Shown here: in pieces, positions 26,189 through 33,753 of the stretch
Layout: each line of letters opens with the position of its first letter
Position numbering within the stretch: the first letter of the stretch is position 1
NCBI RefSeq assembly: GCF_000296815.2
Contig: NZ_CAIT01000004.1
Coordinates: 992,001 to 1,056,000, forward strand
Length of the DNA stretch: 64,000 nt
Direction: 5' to 3'
Source: Fibrisoma limi BUZ 3
Lineage (GTDB): Bacteria; Bacteroidota; Bacteroidia; Cytophagales; Spirosomataceae
Notes under the pieces: generated by a model
What the model was told of the DNA's origin: nothing
What the model saw: the letters and a program-made list of their open reading frames with translations, nothing else
Databases searched by the model: none
Made by a program: the position numbers and the translations under genes

Positions 26189-27364
26189 ATGGATTCGTCG
26201 TATCTGATTATTGTCCTAAGCCTGTCCGTACTGATTTCATACGCTTTTGACCTGTTCAGCAGCCGGTTCAAAACGCCATCGGTGCTGCTGTTGCTGTTGC
26301 TGGGGGTGGTGATTCGGCAGGCAACCAGTTACTTAGGGGTTCAGGTGCCGTTTGCCAATGCCATTCTGCCGATCCTCGGAACGCTCGGGCTGATTCTGAT
26401 CGTACTGGAAGGGGGGCTTGATCTGGAGCTTCATCCCGAAAAATACGGACTGCTCCGACGGACACTGCTCTCGTCACTGATTGAGATTGTGGGCATCACG
26501 TTGCTGCTGGCCGGAGCGCTCTATCTGCTGCTGAACGATACGTTCTATCATTGTCTGATCACGGCGCTCCCGTTCTCCATTCTGAGTAGTGCCGTAGCGA
26601 TTCCCAGCCTGTTGAATCTGTCGAGCGAACAGGGTGAATTTGTAGTGTACGAATCCGCATTTTCGGCCATATTGGGCGTCATGGCGTTTAACTTCCTGCT
26701 GCTGAGCCGCGATTCAGTGCTGGGGGCGGTCTGGATGTTCACGCGCGATACGGTCGTTATGGCGCTGGTGTCGCTGGGCTGCTGTTTCCTGCTGCTGTAC
26801 CTGATCGGCCGGATCAACCACCGCATCAAGTTTCTGCCCATCATTTCAGTACTGTTCCTGGTATACGCCATAGCCGAAATTTATCGGCTGTCGTCGTTGC
26901 TGCTGATTCTGATTTTTGGCCTGTTTCTCAATAATACGGAACTGTTCATTCGCGGTCGGCTCAATCAGGTACTCAAAAACGACCTGTTCGAAAAAGAACT
27001 GGACCAGCTTAAAAACCTGACGGCCGAGGGGGCGTTTGTCGTGCGAACGTTTTTCTTTCTGCTGTTTGGCTACGTTGTTGTGCCGCACGAATTAGTCGAT
27101 CCGGATGCCCTGATTGTAAGTGGTTTATTTGTGCTCATTATTATTGCCTGGCGGTGGCTGACCCTCCGGCTGACCTACCGGGGCAGCCTGCGACCGTTGC
27201 TCTGGATTGCGCCCCGCGGTCTGATTACCATTCTGTTATACCTGAATATTCCGGAAGATCTGCGTCTGGTGGGTTTCCGCGAGGGGATTCCTATGCTGGT
27301 CGTCGTGCTGTCGTCGCTGGTGATGATGGCCGGTGTGGTTGGATACCGGGGCCGTACTCAGTAG
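26189..27364 (+). CDS. Cation:proton antiporter (CPA-type) with altered motifs
   Basis: A 391-residue integral membrane protein with about 11-12 hydrophobic segments, placed in the cation:proton antiporter (NhaP-like) group. Supporting features are the N-terminal LLLLLGVVIRQ helix, LILIVLEGGLDLELHPEKY after the third segment, and the late WIAPRGLITILLYL helix. The positions that normally carry ion-binding acidic residues look changed: LPFSILSSAVAIPSL replaces the usual TDP-containing helix, and YESAFSAILGVMAFN replaces the usual ND-containing one. It may therefore be a divergent transporter with different ion use. It starts 74 bases after the desaturase gene and could be co-transcribed with it. 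Confidence 0.8.
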   Translation: MDSSYLIIVLSLSVLISYAFDLFSSRFKTPSVLLLLLLGVVIRQATSYLGVQVPFANAILPILGTLGLILIVLEGGLDLELHPEKYGLLRRTLLSSLIEIVGITLLLAGALYLLLNDTFYHCLITALPFSILSSAVAIPSLLNLSSEQGEFVVYESAFSAILGVMAFNFLLLSRDSVLGAVWMFTRDTVVMALVSLGCCFLLLYLIGRINHRIKFLPIISVLFLVYAIAEIYRLSSLLLILIFGLFLNNTELFIRGRLNQVLKNDLFEKELDQLKNLTAEGAFVVRTFFFLLFGYVVVPHELVDPDALIVSGLFVLIIIAWRWLTLRLTYRGSLRPLLWIAPRGLITILLYLNIPEDLRLVGFREGIPMLVVVLSSLVMMAGVVGYRGRTQ

Positions 27365-27383
27365 GGCCATAAGTACATTTTAT

Positions 27384-27731
27384 TCAGGCTTTCTGCGTAG
27401 TACGCAGGTACTGGCTGAACGCAAACCACGTTCGGGTGGTTAAATACTGTAGGTCGCGCTCGTTGGAAAACGCTTCGCGCTCGAAGCTGATGTTGCGGTA
27501 GGCTGTGTAGTGATCGCGATATTGCCAGCGACGGATAAGGTACTCGATCCCGTACCAGAGGTAGAACGGAACAATGCCCAGTTCAAGCTGCTGCCGCAGG
27601 TGAATTCGTTCGTGATTGAGTAGCGTGGGGCCAGGATCGGGCCGTCGTACCAGAATAAATGGGAACAGCGCCATGCCATCCGGTCCCAGAAAAGGGACTG
27701 TGATAATCAACTTTTTCGACAATTTTGCCAT
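27384..27731 (-). CDS. Small HExxH-motif protein, putative membrane metallopeptidase
   Basis: A 115-residue protein. ATG 27731 (MAKLSKKLIITVPFLG) is preferred over the longer frame, which runs into the promoter region of the divergent nhaD gene. It contains NHERIHLRQQLELG, an HExxH metal-binding motif, followed by a hydrophobic stretch VPFYLWYGIEYLI and later FEREAFSNE, which could supply a third ligand. That pattern suggests a minimal zinc peptidase at the membrane, but no characterised family is recognised and activity is unproven. Confidence 0.65.
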   Translation of the reverse strand: MAKLSKKLIITVPFLGPDGMALFPFILVRRPDPGPTLLNHERIHLRQQLELGIVPFYLWYGIEYLIRRWQYRDHYTAYRNISFEREAFSNERDLQYLTTRTWFAFSQYLRTTQKA

Positions 27732-27814
27732 TCTAAAGTAAGGCTTCCCCAGGTTGTAGTGGCCGTTTGCCATTATATAAACCACAACATAAAGTAAACA
27801 TCCGTTCACTCAGC

Positions 27815-29110
27815 ATGACGTTAACACTTATCATCATTTTTATTGTCGGATATCTATTCATTACCATTGAGCATTCCATCGGCATTAATAAAACGGCGAC
27901 GGCCCTGATTACGGGCGTAGTCTGCTGGACAATTTATGCGCTGGCGGGTCACGACGTAACCGAAGTGGTTGAGCACTTAGGCGAGCACCTGATCGAAATT
28001 TCGGAAATCCTCTTTTTCCTGATCGGAGCCATGACCATCGTGGAGTTGATCGACGCGCACGACGGCTTCACGGTCATTACCGACCGGATTGCCAGCCGCA
28101 ACACCCGAACACTGCTCTGGATTATCAGTTTTCTGGCTTTTTTTCTTTCGGCCGTACTGGACAACCTGACGTCATCGATCGTGATGGTGTCGGTGATTCG
28201 GAAGCTGGTGCGCGACCCGGATCAGCGGAAGGTTATGGCGGGTGTGGTTATTCTGGCGGCTAACTCCGGTGGGGCCTGGTCGCCCATCGGTGACGTAACG
28301 ACGACCATGCTCTGGATTGGCGGTCAGGTGACGACAACCAACATTATTAAAACCCTGCTGTTACCCAGCCTGGTATCGCTGGTGGTGCCTTTGACCATCC
28401 TGACAATGATGTATAAGGCCGACACGGAAGCTTCGGTTGCCACGGCGACCCAGGGGATCAGTCGGCCGTATGTGACCCCCGAAGCCCGGCGCGACCGGCG
28501 GCTGATGCTGGCCGTTGGCCTGGGTGGTCTGTTGTGGGTGCCCATCTTCAAAACAGTTACGCATTTGCCGCCTTACATGGGCATGATGCTGGCGCTGGGC
28601 TTCATCTGGCTTATTTCGGAGCTAATCCACCGGGACAAAGACGAGGCAGACCGGCACCGATTCTCGGCATCCTACGCACTGAGTAAAATTGATACGCCCA
28701 GCGTACTGTTTTTTCTGGGCATTCTGCTGGCGGTAGGATCGCTTCAGGCAACGGGCATACTACGTGGTCTGGCCGAATCGCTCAACGAATCGGTTGGTAA
28801 TCTGGATGTGATTGTCCTGCTGATCGGCATGGTGTCGGCCGTGGTCGATAACGTTCCCATTGTGGCGGCTGCTATGGGTATGTACGACCTGCAAACCTAC
28901 CCGGCCGACGCTAAACTCTGGGAGTTCCTGGCGTATTGCGCCGGTACGGGTGGTAGTATGCTCGTGATCGGCTCAGCCGCGGGCGTGGCCGTGATGGGTA
29001 TGGAACGGCTGGAATTTGGCTGGTATCTGCGCCGAATTAGCTGGCTAGCCCTGATTGGCTACCTTGCCGGGGCGCTGGTATACCTGGCTGAGTTCTGGAT
29101 TAAGGAGTGA
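27815..29110 (+). CDS. nhaD: NhaD-type sodium:proton antiporter
   Basis: A 431-residue transporter of the NhaD/ion transporter superfamily that exports sodium in exchange for protons. ATG 27815 (MTLTLIIIFIVGYLF) follows the usual N-terminal helix; the longer frame is rejected. Typical segments are EHSIGINKTATALITG, LSAVLDNLTSSIVMVSV, ILAANSGGAWSPIGDVTTTMLWIGG, GMVSAVVDNVPIVAA and AGTGGSMLVIGSAAGVA. The conserved Asn, Asp and Ser/Thr positions in these half-helices are present. Hydrophobicity suggests 11-13 membrane spans. It lies near a second cation antiporter gene, suggesting sodium or pH homeostasis. Confidence 0.93.
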   Translation: MTLTLIIIFIVGYLFITIEHSIGINKTATALITGVVCWTIYALAGHDVTEVVEHLGEHLIEISEILFFLIGAMTIVELIDAHDGFTVITDRIASRNTRTLLWIISFLAFFLSAVLDNLTSSIVMVSVIRKLVRDPDQRKVMAGVVILAANSGGAWSPIGDVTTTMLWIGGQVTTTNIIKTLLLPSLVSLVVPLTILTMMYKADTEASVATATQGISRPYVTPEARRDRRLMLAVGLGGLLWVPIFKTVTHLPPYMGMMLALGFIWLISELIHRDKDEADRHRFSASYALSKIDTPSVLFFLGILLAVGSLQATGILRGLAESLNESVGNLDVIVLLIGMVSAVVDNVPIVAAAMGMYDLQTYPADAKLWEFLAYCAGTGGSMLVIGSAAGVAVMGMERLEFGWYLRRISWLALIGYLAGALVYLAEFWIKE

Positions 29111-29166
29111 GGAAATTAATTATACTACTTCAGAATAGCTGTTGCGTGTTTATGTGCTCACCCTAA

Positions 29167-29234
29167 CCCCCCGAAGGGGCTTAGCGCTGCTTGGATAGAC
29201 GCCTGAAATGTCGGAGCTAAGCCCCTTCAGGGGG
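29167..29234. repeat. Inverted repeat with 19-bp arms
   Basis: CCCCCCGAAGGGGCTTAGC at 29167-29185 pairs with 29216-29234 with one mismatch, around a 30-base centre. It lies between the ends of the convergent nhaD and M1 aminopeptidase genes. CCCCGAAGGGG-type repeats occur between genes in many Bacteroidota as far as I recall. It may work as a two-way terminator. Confidence 0.8.
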
Positions 29235-29272
29235 CAGTACCAAAATGAAACTGGTAGTACCCACAAAGTGAG

Positions 29273-31930
29273 TTACCCTCGATTTGAATACAGCAGCTTC
29301 GACGCTCGGAACGGACCGTCTGCTGCCTGCAACAATTTAGCTTTCAAACGAGGGTTATAAGTCGGATGCTCCGCCAGGAAGGTCCGGATCAGGTGCGCTA
29401 CCTCGGGAGTCTGATACGTACTCAGCGTGGAACGTAGCCACGATTCAGGGAAGAAAATATCGCCCGTCCTTTGAATTTCCTCCAGCAGGTCCAGGCTTGC
29501 GCGCAGGTACTTGGCCGACGTAGCTGCCCGCAGCGGGTGGTGCAGATACCCTAAGGCCGCCGTGACATAGGCTTCGCGCTCCCGATTCAATACGTCTTTT
29601 AACGAGGCAAAAAACGCGTCCCGAGTAGCAACATCCGCCGATAGAGCCGGCATCATAAATTGCAGACGCTTCTTGCGGTCCGGGTTTTTGATCCGCTTTA
29701 GTTGTTCCTCCAGCAACCCCTCGGCCGGATAGTCCCGCACGGCCAATGCCAGGGCCAGACTCGTATAGTCATCTTCGGTGAGGGTTACGCCGGCGGGGGC
29801 CTGCTGATTTTTCCAGATGCCATACAGTCGATCGCGGGCCTCGGTAGTCAGCGCAATACTCTGATAGCACCGAAACAGGAGCTTCTTTTTGCCAGCGTGC
29901 GTTTCCTGCTGCATCAACGGCCAGATTTCTTTCTCAGCCGCTGTGGCCAGCGCCAGCCGATCTTCGGGCCGGGTGAATCGCCAGACGATGTCGGATAACT
30001 GGCTGGTCAGCAGACGAACATTCAATTCTTCCGGCTCGTGGGCCAGTTGCTGTATGTATACTTTAGCCAGTTGGGCTGGTGTTATTGATTGACCGCTCAG
30101 CATGTTTTCGAACAGACTGATGTACGCAGCCGCCCGCGTCACGGGATCCTTGAGTTTATCCATGCCCGACACCATGCGTTCATCCACCGGAAACAGACCG
30201 TAGCCCTGCCCCGTCGAATTAAAGACGACAAACTGGGGAACCGCCTTACCAACGGCCTCTTTCAGCGCTACCTGCGCCTGGTTCATGTCGACGGTCAGTT
30301 GCTCCACCCGGTCGGGGTATACCAGCGCTACCTCAAAAAACTGGGGCCATTGCCGGGCTGAACCGTCTTCACCCACCTGACTAATCACGAACGAAGCAAT
30401 TTTGTCGTTCGCGGTTTTGAGCTGATACGTAAAACGGGGCCGACCTGTCTCGTTCACCCAGACCCGGTTCCAGCGTTGCAGGTCGGCGGGGGTGTATGCA
30501 TCCAGAATCGCGATCAGATCGGGCCAGGATGCGTTGCTATAGGCGTATTTTTTGAGGTAGTCCCGCAGCCCATTCCGTAGCGCTTCTTTACCCATCAGCC
30601 GCTCCAACTGCCGCATCATGATGGGCGCTTTGTGGTAAATGATACCTCCGTAGAGCGTTCCGGCCTCCTGCAAATTAGCGAGGGGCTGCCCAATCGGGTT
30701 GGCGCCTTCGGTCCGATCCACATCATAAGCCGCCGGGAAGTGCGCCAGCAGAAACTCAAGATCGTAGTTACTCTCGGGCATACTGGCCTGAGTGATCTTG
30801 TCGGCGATGAAGTTGGCGAACACCTCTTTCATCCATACATCGTCGAACCACCGCATCGTCACCAGATCGCCAAACCACATATGCGACGTTTCGTGAGCAA
30901 TCAGGGTGGCCCGGCTCAGTTTCTGGTCGCGGGTGGCTCCGTTGTCAAGGAACAGGCTCGACGCCCGGTACTGTATCGCCCCGACGTGCTCCATGCCCCC
31001 GTACTGGAAATCGGGAATGGCCACGAAATCAAACTTTTTGAATGGGTACGGAATCTGGGTATATTCTTCCAGAAATGTCAACGCGTCACCGTGGAGCGTA
31101 AAAATTGGCTCCATGCTCAACCGGATTTTGGACGAGTCCGTTTCCCGATGCAGAAACTGCATAGTCCGTCCATTACGCTGTTCACCAACCGACTCGAACC
31201 GGCCGGCCGCAAACGAAAACAGGTACGTACTGATCGTTTCGCTGGGCGCAAAACGGAAAGTCTGGCGGTCGCCCGATGGAGTCCGGCTTTGCAAGGCTCC
31301 GTTGGTCATGGCCTCCCAATTGGCCGGTACCGTCAGCGTCAGTTGAAAAGATGCCTTGAGATCGGGCTGGTCGAAGCAGGGAAACACCGTACGGGCGCGG
31401 TCGGGTACCAGCAAGGTGTAGAGGTAGTCATCGTTGCGGTTCAGGGAAAGGTTGCCCGCCGTAAACTGAATCGCAACGGTATTTGCCCCCGGTTTCAGGT
31501 GGCTGGGATCAATCAGAACATGCTCCTTCTCAAAGCGAATCGGTATCTCGGCTTGATTGACCAGAATCCGGGTCAGGTGGTCGCGCTGCTCCTTGAAATC
31601 AATCTGGAGCGGTTGGGTGTTGGGCTTCCAGGCAAACGAAAGGGTTTCGGAAGCCGGGATGGGTTCGCTCTTTTGAGCCGGAATATCAAACTGTAAGGTG
31701 TACGCCAGTTCGCTGATGGTTTGTTTTCGAAAACGCGCCAGAACCTCTGACACACCCGTCTCGACCTTAGGTTGACTATTGAGCATCGGTTTAGATTGAC
31801 CCGGTTTGGACTGACCCGGTCTGGCGAGACCCGGTCTGGATTGGCCGAAACCGGTCATGGACAGCAAAAACAGAAGAAAGAGAGCGGCATAAAACCATCG
31901 TCCCCGAATAGCATCAACGTTCAAATACAT
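29273..31930 (-). CDS. M1 family aminopeptidase
   Basis: An 885-residue exported zinc aminopeptidase. ATG 31930 begins the signal peptide (MYLNVDAIRGRWFYAALFLLFLLSMTGFGQ). A short proline-rich spacer made of SRPGLARPGQSKPGQ repeats follows. The catalytic domain has YGGMEHVGAIQY, the counterpart of GAMEN, and HETSHMWFG with zinc ligands His346, His350 and Glu369 (KEVFANF). The C-terminal third is the helical ERAP1-like domain (TLTEDDYTSLALALA). The protein removes N-terminal amino acids from peptides, probably in the periplasm. No close partner is seen; the gene is convergent with nhaD. Confidence 0.93.
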   Translation of the reverse strand: MYLNVDAIRGRWFYAALFLLFLLSMTGFGQSRPGLARPGQSKPGQSKPMLNSQPKVETGVSEVLARFRKQTISELAYTLQFDIPAQKSEPIPASETLSFAWKPNTQPLQIDFKEQRDHLTRILVNQAEIPIRFEKEHVLIDPSHLKPGANTVAIQFTAGNLSLNRNDDYLYTLLVPDRARTVFPCFDQPDLKASFQLTLTVPANWEAMTNGALQSRTPSGDRQTFRFAPSETISTYLFSFAAGRFESVGEQRNGRTMQFLHRETDSSKIRLSMEPIFTLHGDALTFLEEYTQIPYPFKKFDFVAIPDFQYGGMEHVGAIQYRASSLFLDNGATRDQKLSRATLIAHETSHMWFGDLVTMRWFDDVWMKEVFANFIADKITQASMPESNYDLEFLLAHFPAAYDVDRTEGANPIGQPLANLQEAGTLYGGIIYHKAPIMMRQLERLMGKEALRNGLRDYLKKYAYSNASWPDLIAILDAYTPADLQRWNRVWVNETGRPRFTYQLKTANDKIASFVISQVGEDGSARQWPQFFEVALVYPDRVEQLTVDMNQAQVALKEAVGKAVPQFVVFNSTGQGYGLFPVDERMVSGMDKLKDPVTRAAAYISLFENMLSGQSITPAQLAKVYIQQLAHEPEELNVRLLTSQLSDIVWRFTRPEDRLALATAAEKEIWPLMQQETHAGKKKLLFRCYQSIALTTEARDRLYGIWKNQQAPAGVTLTEDDYTSLALALAVRDYPAEGLLEEQLKRIKNPDRKKRLQFMMPALSADVATRDAFFASLKDVLNREREAYVTAALGYLHHPLRAATSAKYLRASLDLLEEIQRTGDIFFPESWLRSTLSTYQTPEVAHLIRTFLAEHPTYNPRLKAKLLQAADGPFRASKLLYSNRG
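31797..31850 (-). repeat. Tandem 15-bp repeats coding a Pro/Gly spacer
   Basis: Three to four copies of a roughly 15-base unit, seen on the plus strand as GACCCGGTYTGG followed by CGA or ACT, encode the SRPGLARPGQSKPGQSKP linker just after the aminopeptidase signal peptide. Such a tract can vary in length between strains. Confidence 0.7.
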
Positions 31931-32042
31931 ACGGCTGGCAGGCTGCAAGGCAATTGGGATAACTCTCAAAGATAAGAAAATGGCCGTGGAAGCAGGTCAT
32001 TCAATCAAATTGCAGCAGTACCGAAGATGTTAAATAAATCAA

Positions 32043-32184
32043 CTTAACGCGAATTATGGATACCGTTTAAGCCATAAAAGCTGGTGTTTGTCATCCCGAC
32101 CTAAGGAGGGATGACAAACACCAGCTGACTTACGTATTTATAGATCAAATGTTTATCTATTAAACATCCATAACTCACGTTAAG
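32043..32184. repeat. Nested palindromic element (possible MITE)
   Basis: The outer arms CTTAACGCGAATTATGGAT (32043-32061) and 32166-32184 match at 17 of 19 positions. Inside them AGCTGGTGTTTGTCATCCC (32079-32097) pairs perfectly with 32108-32126 around a 10-base loop. The 142-base element fills the gap between the M1 aminopeptidase start and the CYTH gene end and carries no gene. The remainder of this gap shows nothing further. Terminal inverted repeats plus a strong internal hairpin resemble a miniature transposable element. Confidence 0.75.
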
Positions 32185-32255
32185 CCAGACATGTAAAAGG
32201 TAATCCGCTAATGGGAAGAACCCAACGTTTAGCCACGGAATCTACAGAAGTAGCG

Positions 32256-32735
32256 TTACGTTTTGTCCGGATTCCACCTGGCAAACGGATGCTTAAACAG
32301 ATTGGCGTTGTAGTATTTAGCTTCAGTGGTCACTTCCTTGCCGACCCAGGGTGGGAGTTGGATGGCCTGATCTTCGTCGGTTAGTTCGACCTCCGCTACG
32401 ACCAGACCCTGGTTTTCGCCCTGAAATTCATCGACCTCCCAAATTAAGCCTTCATACGGAATCCGGTAGCGGACCTTTTCAATGATGGGCTTCTCGCATA
32501 GCTGATCCAGCATCGCTACGGCATCCTGGTACGGGATCGGATATTCGTACTCACTCCGGCTGGCTCCCGTTGTCTTTCCTTTAATGGTCAGATACCCCTC
32601 ATCCTCCACCGTACGTACCCTGACCGTCCGTTCAGGCTGACTACTCAAATAGCCTTGCCGATATTGTTTACCCGTCGCACCTTGTTTCCAGTCATTCCCG
32701 TTGACCAGAAACTTTCGTTCAATTTCCATTCCCAT
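32256..32735 (-). CDS. CYTH-domain protein
   Basis: A ~157-residue triphosphate tunnel protein of the CYTH superfamily. The family signature EIERKFLV (ExExK) is at the N-terminus, so the start must be ATG 32735 or 32729; the upstream frame overlaps the CHAD gene. Charged beta-strand residues line the tunnel (RTVRVRTVEDEGYLTIKGK, EVDEFQGENQGLVVAEVEL). The family binds triphosphates, including inorganic tripolyphosphate, with divalent metals. The gene begins 4 bases after the CHAD gene stop, forming a classic CHAD-CYTH pair linked to polyphosphate biology. Confidence 0.93.
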   Translation of the reverse strand: MGMEIERKFLVNGNDWKQGATGKQYRQGYLSSQPERTVRVRTVEDEGYLTIKGKTTGASRSEYEYPIPYQDAVAMLDQLCEKPIIEKVRYRIPYEGLIWEVDEFQGENQGLVVAEVELTDEDQAIQLPPWVGKEVTTEAKYYNANLFKHPFARWNPDKT

Positions 32736-32739
32736 AGCT

Positions 32740-33684
32740 TCAAGCCGCCTGAAGGTTATCCGATACGTGCTCCTGCGAGGCCTCAGCCCACCATAGTTTC
32801 CAGTATAGCCGGTACCTGCCGACAAAATCACGTGTCTTCTCGGCGAATAACCGGTTCGCTAAAGGGAAAATCTGCTCCTGCAACGATGTCCGCTGCTGAT
32901 GAAGCAGGTGCAGCACCGTTTCTTTCGTTTTTGCGTTGCGCACCAGAAGCCTTCCTGAATCAATCTCCTGGGCCAATACCCCAAAGTCATGGTCATCGCC
33001 TAATAGCTCGCCCAACCGGCCGAATTCGTGTTTGTAGGCCGCAAAAAGCTCGGGCCAGATCGGCTCCAGCAAACGGGTGTGATACCAGATGGTTTTTACC
33101 TCTTTTCGTAATTCGTGCAGATTATGAATGGTCGATTCCTGAGTGGCGAGTGTTAACGCTTTTCGTCCGCGACGGTAAATTCCTTTCATATTCGGGGAAA
33201 GAGCCGAGAAGGAGTGATGCTTCTCCGACAGGCCGGGAACCGCCAGGGGCGCTTGCCGAAGCGCGTCTGCCACGCTCCGGATGTTGCTTTCGTCGTCGAA
33301 GAATTCCCGGGATGCGTGGTCTTCCTTCTGAGCCAGGGCTTTTCGGATCGTAGTGAATACCCGGGAGGAAATCGTATTCGGTTTCGCTTCCCGCAGTTTC
33401 TCCAGTGTTTTGATCATTACGGTGGCATCTCTCAGGTGAGAAAGCGTCTGACCAATCGTGCGGTATTGACTATTGGCTTGCTGGAAAACGTCCTTATCCA
33501 GTTCGCTCCTTACCAATCTGAAAAGAGCCCTGATCTTTTTGATTCGTTTTCTCACATCATGAATCGACTCGCCCTTTGATTCGCCAGGGTTCTCCAGCGA
33601 GTCAATAGCGGCAGTAGCCTGTTCAGCAAGTATTCTATTTACGTTACCAGCAACTGATTCGTCTCGATTAAATACGTAGCCCAT
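32740..33684 (-). CDS. CHAD-domain protein
   Basis: A 314-residue all-helical protein with two repeats of the CHAD four-helix unit. Conserved histidines and basic residues appear in IHDVRKRIKKIRALFRL, LHELRKEVKTIWYHTRLLEP and LLGDDHDFGVL. CHAD domains bind inorganic polyphosphate and localise to polyphosphate granules in the bacteria studied. The adjacent CYTH gene supports a shared role in binding or breaking down polyphosphate. The start ATG 33684 gives MGYVFNRDESVAGNVNRIL. The gap of 69 bases after the FAD oxidoreductase gene may allow a separate promoter. Confidence 0.93.
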   Translation of the reverse strand: MGYVFNRDESVAGNVNRILAEQATAAIDSLENPGESKGESIHDVRKRIKKIRALFRLVRSELDKDVFQQANSQYRTIGQTLSHLRDATVMIKTLEKLREAKPNTISSRVFTTIRKALAQKEDHASREFFDDESNIRSVADALRQAPLAVPGLSEKHHSFSALSPNMKGIYRRGRKALTLATQESTIHNLHELRKEVKTIWYHTRLLEPIWPELFAAYKHEFGRLGELLGDDHDFGVLAQEIDSGRLLVRNAKTKETVLHLLHQQRTSLQEQIFPLANRLFAEKTRDFVGRYRLYWKLWWAEASQEHVSDNLQAA

Positions 33685-33753
33685 CTTCGTTACTTGTTTG
33701 GTGTCACCCGATGCGTTATAAACAAGTAAACGGCCGATTGGATTTGGAAACCC

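Noticed and set aside
30632-31696. A 354-codon open frame antisense to the M1 aminopeptidase gene
   Set aside because: The opposite strand carries intact M1 catalytic motifs, and the antisense product has no recognisable domain. It is a codon-usage shadow in GC-rich DNA.
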